Under the pieces are notes generated by a model. The model had not been told where the DNA came from, ran no database searches, and saw only the letters and a list, made by a program, of their open reading frames with translations. Shown one piece after another: positions 27,415-37,001 of a DNA stretch of 64,000 bases. The translations under genes were made by a program, and so were the position numbers. The stretch comes from Pelagomonas calceolata (taxonomy: Eukaryota > Sar > Pelagophyceae > Pelagomonadales > Pelagomonadaceae). Positions within the stretch are counted from its first letter, which is position 1; each line of letters opens with the position of its first letter. The DNA lies in contig CAKKNE010000003.1 in NCBI GenBank assembly GCA_918797485.1, positions 3,472,001-3,536,000 of the forward strand, given 5' to 3'.

Positions 27415-27435
27415 AGCTAGCCTGTAAAGACACTA
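27415..27435 (+). promoter_or_regulatory. CTAGC/TGTAAGACACTAGC promoter element (short form)
   Basis: GCTAGCCTGTAAAGACACTAG, missing the GG-variable spacer. It lies 246 bases upstream of the coiled-coil gene in a 338-base gap whose other side is the 3' end of the AIFM2-like gene. Confidence 0.55.
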
Positions 27436-27507
27436 GGAAAATATCGCAGCCACCTGCTGCCCAACAGGGGACAAATGATAAATACAGTATATACACAGGA
27501 GGACCTA

Positions 27508-28539
27508 CTACGCCAGCGCCGGCAGCCGACGAAACAATTCGTAGGGCAGCGGCCACAGCCGGACGACCCACCGCTCGACCAAGGCTTTGACCCACGGCAC
27601 GGCGCGTCCTTTCAACACCACCACGCGCCCGTAGCACAGCACCCCATCGTCCGGGCCGAGCGCCAGGGCGACGATCCGCGCCGGCGGTACGTAGGCGCCG
27701 GGCGGCGCTTTTCCCAAAATTTCCGAAGCCACCATCAAAGCCACGTACTCGCCCTCGAAGTGGGCGTAGGCCGCGAGGTACTGATCGGCGTCTTTGGCGA
27801 CGCAGTCGCCGGCGGCCCAGACGTTTTTCATTGATGTCCGGAAGCGATCGTCGACGCGGACGAAGCCGCGCGCGTCTCTGTCAACAAAGGTCGCGAGCCA
27901 GCCCGTCCGCGGCCGGGCGCCGTAGCACGCGACGCGCGCGTCGAAGGAGCCGCGCTCCTCCTCGCCGTTTAGTTTGACGCGCACGTTTTTTGAGCGAAGA
28001 GCTTCAAGAGCGTAGCGCCGCGCCGCTTCCGGCAGATCGCGCACCAGTTCGCTCTCCCGCGCCGTCAGCGTCACGGTATGATTGGCGGCGAGCTCGCCCG
28101 CGACCTCGACGCCCACCGCGCCGCCGCCGACCACCAGAACTGAGGAGGCGTCTCCCAACTCGCGTTGGGCGCCGGCGAGCTGCGCCCGCCGATCTAATGA
28201 AGCCAGTTGAGCTTTGATCGGTCGCGCGTAGGCGCAGCCGACGCAAACAATGAGGTGGTCGTAGGGCACCCTTTTCCTTTCCCCATCACACTCGACGTGG
28301 ACCTCGCGTTCATGCGCCGCCACGGCGACGCCTTTCACAAACTCGACGCCCGGCAGCGCATCATGGAAAGAAGTGAGGATCGTCTCGGCCTTTCGCCGGC
28401 CGCCCAGGACCTCGTGGACCCCGGGAGTGAACTCCCATTCATCAGACGCATCAATCAGAACGACGTCGGCGACGCGGCGCAGGCCCTTGGCCGCGTAGAG
28501 GCCGGCGAAGGACGCGCCGACGACGACTACGCGCGGCAT
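27508..28539 (-). CDS. AIFM2/FSP1-like FAD-dependent oxidoreductase
   Basis: 343 residues from the ATG at 28539 (MPRVVVVGASFAGLYAAKGL). The FAD-binding GxSxAG loop is at 6-15, the second NAD(P)-binding loop reads VVGGGAVGVEVAGEL, and the C-terminal FAD motif reads NVWAAGDCV. There is no redox-active CxxC pair, which fits AIFM2/NDH-2-like quinone oxidoreductases rather than disulphide reductases. Animal FSP1 reduces quinones and vitamin K at membranes; by analogy this enzyme probably uses NAD(P)H and a quinone. The C-terminal helix (WVVRLWPLPYELFRRLP) could touch membranes. A GGGGCAGCC element lies 21 bases before the ATG. Confidence 0.85.
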   Translation of the reverse strand: MPRVVVVGASFAGLYAAKGLRRVADVVLIDASDEWEFTPGVHEVLGGRRKAETILTSFHDALPGVEFVKGVAVAAHEREVHVECDGERKRVPYDHLIVCVGCAYARPIKAQLASLDRRAQLAGAQRELGDASSVLVVGGGAVGVEVAGELAANHTVTLTARESELVRDLPEAARRYALEALRSKNVRVKLNGEEERGSFDARVACYGARPRTGWLATFVDRDARGFVRVDDRFRTSMKNVWAAGDCVAKDADQYLAAYAHFEGEYVALMVASEILGKAPPGAYVPPARIVALALGPDDGVLCYGRVVVLKGRAVPWVKALVERWVVRLWPLPYELFRRLPALA

Positions 28540-28687
28540 CGTGGCATTTGTGCTTGCTTGGGGCAGCCTCCAGGAGCCGGCCGTGTCGCTGCCGTGGGGC
28601 CGCGGTTTCGATGGGTGAACGAGTTTACGGGTGCGTTGCAGCTGTGCGCAGCGCCTACTACAACTCACACGCGGGCCGGCAGCCGCA

Positions 28688-28710
28688 GCTAGCGGCTGTA
28701 AGGCACTAGT
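28688..28710 (+). promoter_or_regulatory. CTAGC/TGTAAGACACTAGC promoter element (GGCACTAGT variant)
   Basis: GCTAGCGG then CTGTAAGGCACTAGT. It lies between the divergent AIFM2-like (149 bases) and MYND copy 2 (75 bases) genes and shares its variant bases with the copy before MYND copy 1. Confidence 0.65.
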
Positions 28711-28784
28711 GTGGGAAGCTTTTGAAGCTTTTCAAGCCTTTTTGCATCGTAGGGCTGCCCCCGAGCGATTTGACCATACACAAG

Positions 28785-30185
28785 ATGATCCTCACGCAGT
28801 GCGCCGTCTGCGCCACCGAGCTTGGCTTGTCATTGGGCAAGAAATGCGGCCGCTGCAGCACGCGCTACTGCGGGGCAGCCTGCCAGGTGCAGCACTGGAA
28901 AGAGGGCGGCCACGACACGCTCTGCAAGAAGATTAAAAGGGCTGGTGGCGCGGAGCAATACAACGCAAATACGAAGTACTCGGAGGCCGTAGCCGTCGCG
29001 GCGGAGGCGTGCGCCGACGACACGAGGGGCCAGACGTGCTACATCTGCACGCAAGCCCTCCACTGGAAGACGAGAGAGGGCCTCGTGCGTATGTGTGCGT
29101 GCCGCGGGACGGCGGGCTTTGCCCACGTGTCGTGCTTGGCGGAGCAGGCGAAGATTTTGGTCGCGGAGGCCAAGGAGAACAATTTGCGCGCCAAGGACAA
29201 GAATGAGAGGTGGGCGCGGTGGCACACGTGTGGTCTGTGCGAGCAACAATACCATAGCGTCGTGGCGTGCGCGCTCGGGTGGGCGTGCTGGAAGACGTAC
29301 TTGGGCCGGCCGGAGGGGGATTCGTATCGGCAGAGTGCGATGCAGCAGCTTGGGAGCGGTTTATCCGCTGCTGGTCATCACGAGGAAGCGTTGTCCGTGC
29401 GAGAGGCCGAGTTGGCTATGTTACGGCGCCTTGGCGCACCAGAACACCACATTCTCTGCACGCAGAGCAATCTGGCGAACACGTATGCTGCGGTTGGACG
29501 AGATGAAGAGGCCCTGCCGATGAGGCGAGAGGTATACTCCGGACGTTTGAACCTCAACGGCGAGGAACATGGAGAGACCCTCTCAGCAGCCAACAACTAC
29601 GCGTTCTCCCTTCTTGATCTACAACGGTTCGAAGAAGCCAGGTCACTGTTGCGCAAAATGATTCCCGTGGCGCGGCGCACTCTCGGCGAGAGTAAGCGTC
29701 TCACGCTCCTGTTGCGGTGGAACTACGCGAAGACGCTCTGCCTCGACACCGGCGCTACGTTCGACGATATCCGCGAGGCAGTGACGACGCTCGAGGAGAC
29801 GGAACGGACCGCGCGGCGCGTCCTCGGTGGCGCTCACCCGCTTACAGTGGACATTGAGGGCAACCTCCGAAACGCGCGAATCATGCTCCGCGCCCGCGAA
29901 GGCGACGTCGAGCCCCTCCGTGCGGCCGTCGAGGCGATGGCACCGGGGGATGCGCAAGACGATCCATGTGCCTACTCCTGCTGCTGGGGAGACTGTACAC
30001 TACGAACGGCTCGGGACACTCAAACATCGCGCGTACAGGGGGGTGGTGGCAGGTGGTATGTGCAGGGCGCTAGGCGACGGCGCAGCCCCGGCCCTCGGCG
30101 CTCTCCTCGTCGACGGCCTTGTGGACGGGCTCGGCCGCGGCCTCCTCGTCGGCCTTGGGCAGGACCGCGGGGGCCTTGGGCTTGA
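28785..30185 (+). CDS. MYND finger / RING-CH / TPR protein, copy 2, with read-through tail
   Basis: 466 residues from the ATG at 28785 (MILTQCAVCATELG). Same architecture as the 14.0 kb gene: MYND (CAVC ... HDTLC), RING-CH-like cluster (CYICTQALHW, CACRGTAGFAHVSC, CGLCEQ), then TPRs (CTQSNLANTYAAVGRDEEAL, YAFSLLDLQRFEEARSLLRK). Where copy 1 ends MPPGGA-stop, copy 2 reads MAPGDAQ because TAA has become CAA. The frame then runs on for about 70 low-complexity codons and overlaps the symporter gene on the other strand by 116 bases. The tail may be non-functional, or an unseen intron may restore the family end. Confidence 0.8.
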   Translation: MILTQCAVCATELGLSLGKKCGRCSTRYCGAACQVQHWKEGGHDTLCKKIKRAGGAEQYNANTKYSEAVAVAAEACADDTRGQTCYICTQALHWKTREGLVRMCACRGTAGFAHVSCLAEQAKILVAEAKENNLRAKDKNERWARWHTCGLCEQQYHSVVACALGWACWKTYLGRPEGDSYRQSAMQQLGSGLSAAGHHEEALSVREAELAMLRRLGAPEHHILCTQSNLANTYAAVGRDEEALPMRREVYSGRLNLNGEEHGETLSAANNYAFSLLDLQRFEEARSLLRKMIPVARRTLGESKRLTLLLRWNYAKTLCLDTGATFDDIREAVTTLEETERTARRVLGGAHPLTVDIEGNLRNARIMLRAREGDVEPLRAAVEAMAPGDAQDDPCAYSCCWGDCTLRTARDTQTSRVQGGGGRWYVQGARRRRSPGPRRSPRRRPCGRARPRPPRRPWAGPRGPWA

Positions 30186-32316
30186 CGGGTGTTGAGGGAG
30201 GCTCGGGTATAGACTCATCGGCCTTTTTGGGCAGGAAATCATCATCAAGCTCCTCGGGGACGGGCTTGACGAGCCACGACGACACCAACGTCACGCCGCC
30301 GAATTTCTCCAAAAAGTGCACGACCAGAAAGCAGACGAGCGAGAAGGCGGGCGCCAACATACTATCCAGGCCCGTCCAGTCCTCCAACCGACTCTGCTCG
30401 CACTGGTCCGAGTCGCGCGACCACTTGTCCGCCTCCGGCACGTCGAAGAACGTCGGGTACAAGGAACTCTTGGGCCTGCCGTAATCCAAGAACTCGTCGC
30501 CGCCGAAGGGCGCGATGAGCATGCCGTCCTTCGGTAACGAGAACTCGAGGATGATGCGTAATAACGAGCCGCCGACCATCGCGGCGAGACCGGCCGTGGG
30601 CGATGGAGTTTTACAGTAGCACGCCCCGAAAATGGGCACGACGCAGCCCGCCAACACGATGTCGAACGCTACGACTAGCAAGTAGCCCGTCGTGTCGGCC
30701 TTGTAGCACGCGATGAGGATGGCGGCGACCGTGCACGGAATGCCGAAGAACCGGGTCAACGTCAATTTATTTTTGGTGGTCACCAAGTCCGCGTCGAAAT
30801 GCTTGGGCAGGAAGCGCGGCAGGTTCGCGAACAAGTTGTGCGAGGCCACCGTCGACATGGCGAGGATGGCGCCGTCCGAGGTGGACATGCTGGCGGCCAC
30901 GATGCCTATCAAAGTCCAGGCCCCGATCACGTTCGGGGCTACTTTCGTGAGCACCCTCAACACGGCCTGCTTGTCCGGAATCCACTGCGCGCACGTCGGG
31001 AAGTCGATGGCCCGGTGACACGTGTCGGCCTCGAACTCGGCATGCATGGAATCGGGCCCGTAGTAGTAGCGCGCGACCCCGCCCATGAGCGCGAAGGGCG
31101 TCGCGACCATGATTCCTAGGATGCCCGCCATCAGACATCCAATTTGTGCTATTTTCGCCGTCTTCGCGGCCATGCAGCGCGCCTGGAAGTCGAGGGCGGC
31201 CAGGTTTCCGAACGCGAGGATGAAGACCGTCGCCCAATTAAATAAAATCGCGTTCGGGAAGGGCGTCAGCGAGTGCGGATTGAGCATCTGGTTGCCGCCC
31301 TGTTCATTGACTGAATCAAAAATGCGGGCGTCGCCGCCCTTCCACCAGTACGCGCCGTTGTCCGCCCGACAGTTGTCGTCGGAGGGGCACCACTTCTCGG
31401 TGTTGTAGCAGCACTTGGCGGCGTCGTTCTCGCACGGCACGCCGTCGTACTTGTCGCACACCCGTTGACCGAACGTGTCCGGGTACGTGTAGCCCGGGAA
31501 GCCGATCGAGTCCGGCGGCGCCTTGTTCCCGTGATGCGCCGCCCACAACGCACACACGGCCACGCCCAACAACCCGAACATAGCTTGCGCGCAGTCGGAA
31601 TACGCCACGCTCACCAAACCGCCGGCCGCCGTATACAGGAGCATGACCAGGCCCGATGTTACGATGCCGGCCTTCAACGGCACCGTGGGATACAGATAGG
31701 CTAAAATCTTGCCGCACCCGACCAAATTACCGGCGAGCAATGCGATGAACGACGCCGTGCAGATCAACGACCCCAGAACCTCCGTGAGTCTCCCGTACTT
31801 GCGCGCATACAAATCGGGAAGCGTCAGGAGCTTCATCTCGTTGATCGGCTTGGCTAAGAAGAGTCCGTTGAGAATTAATGAAAGCCCGAGGCCGATCGGC
31901 AACACGGCGCCGTCGTAGAAATGGTACCAATACGACAAGTCCGCATTACCTAATACGGCGTTCGCGTCGATGCACTGCGACGCGAGCGTCATCACCACGA
32001 TCGGTAGCGGCAGTGTCCGTCCCGCGACGAAGAACTTGGCCGTGTCGCCGCCGACGTAGTAGGACGCCACCAAGCCAATGGCGCAGAAGGCGGCGACGGC
32101 CATCGCGACACTGCGTCCGTAGAACTTCGGCGCGTTCTTCGGGTCGTGCGGCTGGGCGCAGGGCAGGCCGCAGACGTCGAACTGGCAGCAGCTGCCTTCC
32201 GACGGCATGAACTCCAATCCCGTGATGCCGAGGAACTCGTGCTCCAAGGCGTCGGACGAGAGGCACTTCGCGGAGGCTCGTGCGCCGAACGCGAGGAGGA
32301 GCGCTACTCGTGCCAT
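30070..32316 (-). CDS. Sodium:solute symporter (SSS/SLC5) family transporter
   Basis: 748 residues from the ATG at 32316. A signal peptide (MARVALLLAFGARASA) and a short Cys-rich luminal segment precede about 13 transmembrane helices. SSS signatures include FFVAGRTLPLPIVVMTLASQ, LLTLPDLYARKYGRL, and TAAGGLVSVAYSDCAQAMFG, equivalent to the GG-SVAYTD-Q block of choline and related carriers. A Cys-rich extracellular loop (CDKYDGVPCENDAAKCCYN) is inserted between central helices. The cytosolic C-terminus is Pro/Glu/Ala-rich. Transport of a small solute driven by sodium at the plasma membrane is likely; the substrate is not predictable. The dispersed repeat begins 69 bases upstream. Confidence 0.82.
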   Translation of the reverse strand: MARVALLLAFGARASAKCLSSDALEHEFLGITGLEFMPSEGSCCQFDVCGLPCAQPHDPKNAPKFYGRSVAMAVAAFCAIGLVASYYVGGDTAKFFVAGRTLPLPIVVMTLASQCIDANAVLGNADLSYWYHFYDGAVLPIGLGLSLILNGLFLAKPINEMKLLTLPDLYARKYGRLTEVLGSLICTASFIALLAGNLVGCGKILAYLYPTVPLKAGIVTSGLVMLLYTAAGGLVSVAYSDCAQAMFGLLGVAVCALWAAHHGNKAPPDSIGFPGYTYPDTFGQRVCDKYDGVPCENDAAKCCYNTEKWCPSDDNCRADNGAYWWKGGDARIFDSVNEQGGNQMLNPHSLTPFPNAILFNWATVFILAFGNLAALDFQARCMAAKTAKIAQIGCLMAGILGIMVATPFALMGGVARYYYGPDSMHAEFEADTCHRAIDFPTCAQWIPDKQAVLRVLTKVAPNVIGAWTLIGIVAASMSTSDGAILAMSTVASHNLFANLPRFLPKHFDADLVTTKNKLTLTRFFGIPCTVAAILIACYKADTTGYLLVVAFDIVLAGCVVPIFGACYCKTPSPTAGLAAMVGGSLLRIILEFSLPKDGMLIAPFGGDEFLDYGRPKSSLYPTFFDVPEADKWSRDSDQCEQSRLEDWTGLDSMLAPAFSLVCFLVVHFLEKFGGVTLVSSWLVKPVPEELDDDFLPKKADESIPEPPSTPVKPKAPAVLPKADEEAAAEPVHKAVDEESAEGRGCAVA

Positions 32317-32384
32317 GGCTTCCCTTGCCTTGAATGAGTCTTGCGTGCGTGCCCGCTTAACTATTGAACGAGCTGGCGCAACTG

Positions 32385-32664
32385 TGGGGCAGCCTAAGGC
32401 GGCTGTGTCGGGGCCGCAAGGCAGCCCGCGGGCCGTCAGCAGCCTGTCGGCGGGGGTCTCCGCGCGATCGTCGCGTGCGGCACGTCTTCGTGCGCCGTGC
32501 ACGGCGCTCACGAAGCTTTTTAACAGGCCTCTCGCAACCAAAGCTTGCAGTCGGGTCGCATTTGCACGCGCTGCTCGGGACGGGTAGGGGGCGCTATGGA
32601 GGCGTATGGAAACGTGCGAATGCTCCCTCCGCGGCTCGCGGTTCAGGAGCTGCTTTTGCTCTCC
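32385..32664 (+). repeat. Dispersed 280-base repeat, copy A
   Basis: Closely similar to 37465-37752, in the same orientation. Shared blocks include GGGTCGCATTTGCACGCGCT and GCTCGGGACGGGTAGGGGGC, and the minus strand of both encodes a RAETP-DRLLTA-GLP-GP peptide in a short open frame. It begins 69 bases upstream of the symporter ATG and includes the GGGGCAGCC element. It occupies half of the 576-base divergent gap. Further along the gap, at about 32784 and 32867, are two copies of GCGCGACGCCGTCGACGCG, and at 32810-32836 a possible degenerate CTAAGACAC-GCAAGC promoter element. Confidence 0.75.
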
Positions 32665-32892
32665 GCATGCCAGACTGGCTGGCTGCCCCGTCGACGCTTC
32701 GCCGCGCCACAGCCGCCCTTGTGCAGCCCATTCTCGCCGGCTGAGCTTGGTGTTTGGTGTACGTAAAAACACGCGGACGCCACCGCGCGACGCCGTCGAC
32801 GCGGGAAAGCTCCGGGCTAAGACACAGCAGCTTGCAAGCCCCACCGCGGCACCGGCCGCGCGCGACGCCGTCGACGCGACCGGCGTCGCACG

Positions 32893-34638
32893 ATGCGGGC
32901 TGCAGGGTCGGCGGCGGCGGGACCCGCGGGCACCAAGGCTGCCCCAAGGCCGAAAATCACTGACCAGGGGCTGTCGGACGACGACCTGCACGAGGAGTAC
33001 GCCTGGGCCTTCGTGTTACATAATCTGGTGCCCTTCGCCGACAAGCTTCTGGGAATCGCCGGCGCGATGGACCAGCGCCCCCTCTCCATCTATGATTGGC
33101 CGCTGCGCCTGCCCTTCATCGTCTGGGCGGCCGCCCGACCGTCTTCACAAATGGCGGTGATGGTCGCCCACGTTGTCAACGTCATATTCTGGGCCGCGCG
33201 CATGCCGGCCGTCTGGGACTACATGTGCTGGGTCGCGCTGACGGAGCTGACGTATATCGCGGCGGTGTTTGGATGCGCAAAAAACCAGGCCCTGATGCGG
33301 GGTCGCTTCCTGCCTTCAGTCAAGGCGTTATTGATCACGCTATACTTCTCCGCGGCCTTCTGGAAGCTGACGACCGGGTTCCTCGACCCCAAGGTCTCGT
33401 GCGCGGCCACGCTCGTCGCCGAGCTTTCGGCCGCATTGTTCGGCGCCCGCGTGCCCGCTTCATCATCATTCGCCCGCGGTTTGTTGGCGTCGGCGCCGGC
33501 GCAGATTGTTATCATAGAGTTCCTCGTGCCGTCCCTATTACTCGCGAAGCACCGATCCGCGGTGCCCGTCGCGCTCGCGTTCCACTTCCTCATCAACCTC
33601 ATGCCCGTGACCTACGCCGGCGGCTTTAGCATCGCCATGTGCTGTAGATTGGTCCTGTTCCTCCCGGGGTCGCTCCGGGCCGCGTATGATGCCCCGGCGC
33701 GGCCCGCGGCCCGGCGTGCGTGCGTGCCGCTGGCGTTTTCAGCATTATTATATATCTACGCGCACCGGGCGGCCTTCGACACGGCCGGCCTGCTCTTCCT
33801 GGGGCTCGGCTGGGCCTATTTATCGAGGGCGCTCTTCGAGGAGGCCCCTGAGATCACCGGTTCCGCCGACGTGACATTAAGGCGGCGCGCCGTCATTGTT
33901 GGAGGAATAGGCTACGGCTTCCTGGCGCCGATCCTGGGACTCATGGCCATGGCGTCGAGCACCATGTACGGCAACGTAAGGCAGTTCGACGGCGTGGGAG
34001 GGAACCATCTGATCGTCCCGACGGGCCTCTTGCAGAAGTGGTGCCGCGACAGTCGTTCAATGCTGTGTTCTGGCTTCGGCGGCGGCATGGTGCGGTTGGA
34101 GCGGAAAGGGACGTCGGGGTCGGTCTTCGACGAGCTCTACTTTTTGGCCGACATCACGCACGAGCAGCCCCCCTATGCTCGAAAAATGCTCGACGCTTCG
34201 AACTACACGGGCCGCTACTTCGAGTTCTACGCGGCGCGGAACTATTTTGATCGTGGCAAGGACCACGGCGCCACGGCGCTGCACAACGAGAAGGCGGGCG
34301 ACGTCGCGCCGACGGCGCCTCCACTTCCGCCGCCTTCCTCAATCGCGATGCCGGCCTACGAATTACGGCGGGCTTTGAGGCTGGCGCGGCGGCGCGGCGA
34401 GCCCTTCTCCGTCAAGTACGTGCCCCTTTCTTCTTCACTACCCTCGGCGTGGGCCGTTGAAAAGCCCCCCAAAAAAAATTATGTGGCCTACGCGTGGCCT
34501 TCCGGAATATGTAGAGGGAGTTGCGGCGCCGACGCTTTGGTCCATTTGCCGCGCCCTCCCCTACTACTCCTGTCCTTGTTGCATCCGTACCCGACGCCAT
34601 TACTGGGCGACGGCGACGAGCCCCACTGCACGACCTGA
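32893..34638 (+). CDS. Multi-pass membrane protein, HTTM-like
   Basis: 581 residues, ATG at 32893. About ten hydrophobic helices lie between residues 60 and 365. The block LLITLYFSAAFWKLTTGFLD resembles the F-aG-hK core of HTTM/vitamin-K-carboxylase-related membrane domains, and the following Cys (KVSCAA) and FHFLINLMP fit that fold loosely. A soluble region (about 370-480) has RQFDGVGGNHLIVPTGLLQK and YTGRYFEFYAARNYFDRGKD, and the C-terminus is Pro-rich. Enzymatic function is not established. The last 50 codons may not all be coding. Confidence 0.6.
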   Translation: MRAAGSAAAGPAGTKAAPRPKITDQGLSDDDLHEEYAWAFVLHNLVPFADKLLGIAGAMDQRPLSIYDWPLRLPFIVWAAARPSSQMAVMVAHVVNVIFWAARMPAVWDYMCWVALTELTYIAAVFGCAKNQALMRGRFLPSVKALLITLYFSAAFWKLTTGFLDPKVSCAATLVAELSAALFGARVPASSSFARGLLASAPAQIVIIEFLVPSLLLAKHRSAVPVALAFHFLINLMPVTYAGGFSIAMCCRLVLFLPGSLRAAYDAPARPAARRACVPLAFSALLYIYAHRAAFDTAGLLFLGLGWAYLSRALFEEAPEITGSADVTLRRRAVIVGGIGYGFLAPILGLMAMASSTMYGNVRQFDGVGGNHLIVPTGLLQKWCRDSRSMLCSGFGGGMVRLERKGTSGSVFDELYFLADITHEQPPYARKMLDASNYTGRYFEFYAARNYFDRGKDHGATALHNEKAGDVAPTAPPLPPPSSIAMPAYELRRALRLARRRGEPFSVKYVPLSSSLPSAWAVEKPPKKNYVAYAWPSGICRGSCGADALVHLPRPPLLLLSLLHPYPTPLLGDGDEPHCTT

Positions 34639-34763
34639 TCTTGCACATAGCTCTTGTATATAATTGTTCACAGCTTAACTCCCGTCCGCGACGCCACTAG
34701 TTAGACCTTCGATTTAGTATGCACCTCCTACTAGTAAACACCGTGGCGCGACGGGAGGACGAC

Positions 34764-35720
34764 TCACTTGGTCTGCGCCTTGACGCCCTCGATGCGCGCT
34801 CTAATAGCGGCCTGGTCGCCGAGGTAGCGCCCCTGCAAGGGAGCGATCGCGTCCGGCTGCGGGATCGGCTCTTGGGCGTCGTCGAACTCATACACGAGAG
34901 GCGTCGCCGTCGGAATGTTCAGCTCCGTGATCTCGTCGTTCGGAATGCCGTCGAGGTACTGCACGAGCGCCCTCAGGGAATTCCCGTGGGCCGCGATCAA
35001 CACGTCCTTGCCCGCAATTAATTCAGGAACGATGACATGCTGCCAGTACGGGACCACTCTCGCGGCAGTAGTAGCTAACGATTCGGTCGTGGGCATGACA
35101 TGTTTATCTAACTTGGCGTACTTGGGATCATTCCCGGGCCAGTGCTCCGAGGACTTGTCCGAATCCGGAGGAGGAATATCATACGAACGTCGCCAGACCG
35201 TCACCTGCTCGATGCCGTGCTTGTCGACGGTCTGCTGCTTGTCCAGACCCTGGAGGCCCCCGTAGTGGCGTTCGTTGAGCTGCCACGCCTTCGTCACGGG
35301 AATCCACATGTGGTCCGTCTCTTCCAGGGCGTGGTCCAAGGTGCGGATGGCTCGCTTGAACGTAGACGTGAACGCTACATCAAATTTGAACCCTTCGGCG
35401 GCGACCAACCTGCCAGCTTCCGTGGCCTCCTCGTGGCCCTTCTCGGACAGCGGACAGTCGTACCAGCCTGCGCGCGAAGACTGCTTTCGACGGCGTGGGA
35501 GGCGGGCCCGCTTGCTCTCGCGGCTGCTCGACGGCGTCCGATCGGCGTGGAGGCCTCTCGTCTAGGACGAAGAAGAAGGCCGCTTACGTTCCGCGCCGCG
35601 ATCCGCACCAGTAAACTTGTTCTCGAGGTTCCAGGTCGACTCGCCGTGGCGCATCATGACGACCGTCGACTTTTGCCGCGCGCCGCGGCGCAGGGCGCGC
35701 TGGGTCGCGCGGAGCAACAT
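34764..35720 (-). CDS. Cofactor-dependent phosphoglycerate mutase, two exons
   Basis: Exon 1 is 35720-35609, the intron 35468-35608 (GTGCGG donor, GCAG acceptor, 141 bases), and exon 2 ends at 34764: 271 residues. Interconverts 3- and 2-phosphoglycerate in glycolysis. The catalytic histidine motif RHGEST is in exon 1; exon 2 holds GWYDCPLSEKGHEEA, TSTFKRAIRTL, ERHYGGLQGLDK and the second histidine in AAHGNSLRAL. The splice rejoins NKFTGWYDCPLSEKG exactly as in the family. The N-terminus MLLRATQRALRRGARQKST is basic and amphipathic, so a mitochondrial form is likely, as for some stramenopile lower-glycolysis enzymes. Confidence 0.92.
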
Positions 35721-36065
35721 CGCTACTGCCTGGAGTTGCTGGAGTTGCTGCTTTCCACGAGCGCTGCGGTGCAGCGAGGTCCGGTTTCCGGGGTGGACGC
35801 GCTCGGGATGAGGCAGCGATCACTACCAAGTTTCACGCGCGAGATGTGGCAATCTCAGCTAATCTCGCCGTATATGATGGTCAACACAAAGGCGAGACGG
35901 GTTTTTCGTCCGAGTCGTCCGCGCAGCCGTGCATGCCGCCCGGGACGCCTGCGACCGCCGAGGCCTCGGGGGGCAACCCGCCCGCGGCACAAACCCATCA
36001 TCTCCGCGAGGCTGAGTCTCGCCGCCGCTGCCCCCGCGAACGACGCCCGGGCGAGCGCGGCCGCC
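35721..36065. other. Divergent intergenic region
   Basis: 345 bases between the phosphoglycerate mutase and Cys-rich protein starts. Neither recurrent promoter element nor any repeat was seen. Confidence 0.5.
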
Positions 36066-36719
36066 ATGATGTGGGAGCTCCTCGGCGAGGGCCGGAGGCT
36101 GCTCGAGGACGGTGAGTGGAGACGGCAGCCCCCCCGCCTCGCCTGAAAGCCTTCTCCCTGACAACCAAGCGCGGCGCCCGCGGCCGGCGCGGCGGCGCCC
36201 CGCGCCGGCGCGGCGCGGCGCGGCGCAGGGGCCTCGCGGTCGAGCCGCTGCGGCGCGCTCGCTCGCGGTTGCCCCTCGCGACGGACCGCGGTTGCTGAGA
36301 CGCGCCGAGCGAGAGCGACGCGAGTGGCCGCCGCGCCCGCGCCGTGGGCCGTCCGGCCCGCCGCGCCGCGCGAGCGGGCGACGCGAGGCAATCCCCCCTT
36401 AGCTCCCGCCGCCGTGCAAGACGCGAAAGCCGCGCGACGAGCTCACGCGCCCCCCGCCCCCGCAGACCGCGACGACGACCCGAACTACAACGCCTACGTG
36501 ATCCAGGCCGCGGCCTTCTTCCTCATCGCCGCGCTGGGCCTCGTTTGGACCGTCTGCGCCTGCTACGAGTGCAAGAAGTTCACGGACTGCTGCTGCCCGA
36601 ACCCGGAGTGCGGGCCCTGCGCCTGCGTCGAGTGCCTGCCGGGCTTCCGGCCCGACGCGAGCGGCGACGCGAAGAAGACCGACGGCGCGGGCGCGGTCGA
36701 GATGACGGAGGAGGTCTAG
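36066..36719 (+). CDS. Small Cys-rich single-pass membrane protein, two exons
   Basis: Exon 1 is 36066-36111 and exon 2 36466-36719, with a 354-base intron (GTGAGT donor, poly-C then GCAG acceptor); the phases match and give 99 residues. Reading exon 2 alone has only a GTG start, which supports splicing. The product has MMWELLGEGRRLLED, then one hydrophobic helix (YVIQAAAFFLIAALGLVW). A Cys-rich tail follows (CACYECKKFTDCCCPNPEC, GPCACVECLPGF), with an acidic end. It resembles no family I can name; the Cys cluster could be palmitoylated or bind metal. Confidence 0.65.
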
Positions 36720-37001
36720 GTTTGGTCGTGTAAGGCCGGTTATATATACTCCCGGCCTCGGTGGCGCGTCCCGTGACGGTGCGAGGAACCGCGCGTCGCC
36801 GGGGCGTTTTTGCGCCTCCGCAAGCCCGCGGGGAGTCACGAAAAACACTCCTGCGTTCGCGACATTGCGCCGACGAAAGACGCGAAGAGTTGTCATCGGA
36901 AGGAGCTTGAATTGCTGGGGTGAGTCGACGTCGCCAATAATAGGCCCGTCGACCCGTCGAATTGCGAGAACGCCCAAGCCCTCGCGCGCGCCCGGCCGGA
37001 T

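Noticed and set aside
32317-32991. 225-codon extension upstream of the symporter
   Set aside because: Covers the dispersed repeat and promoter of a divergent gene; the ATG at 32316 begins a good signal peptide.
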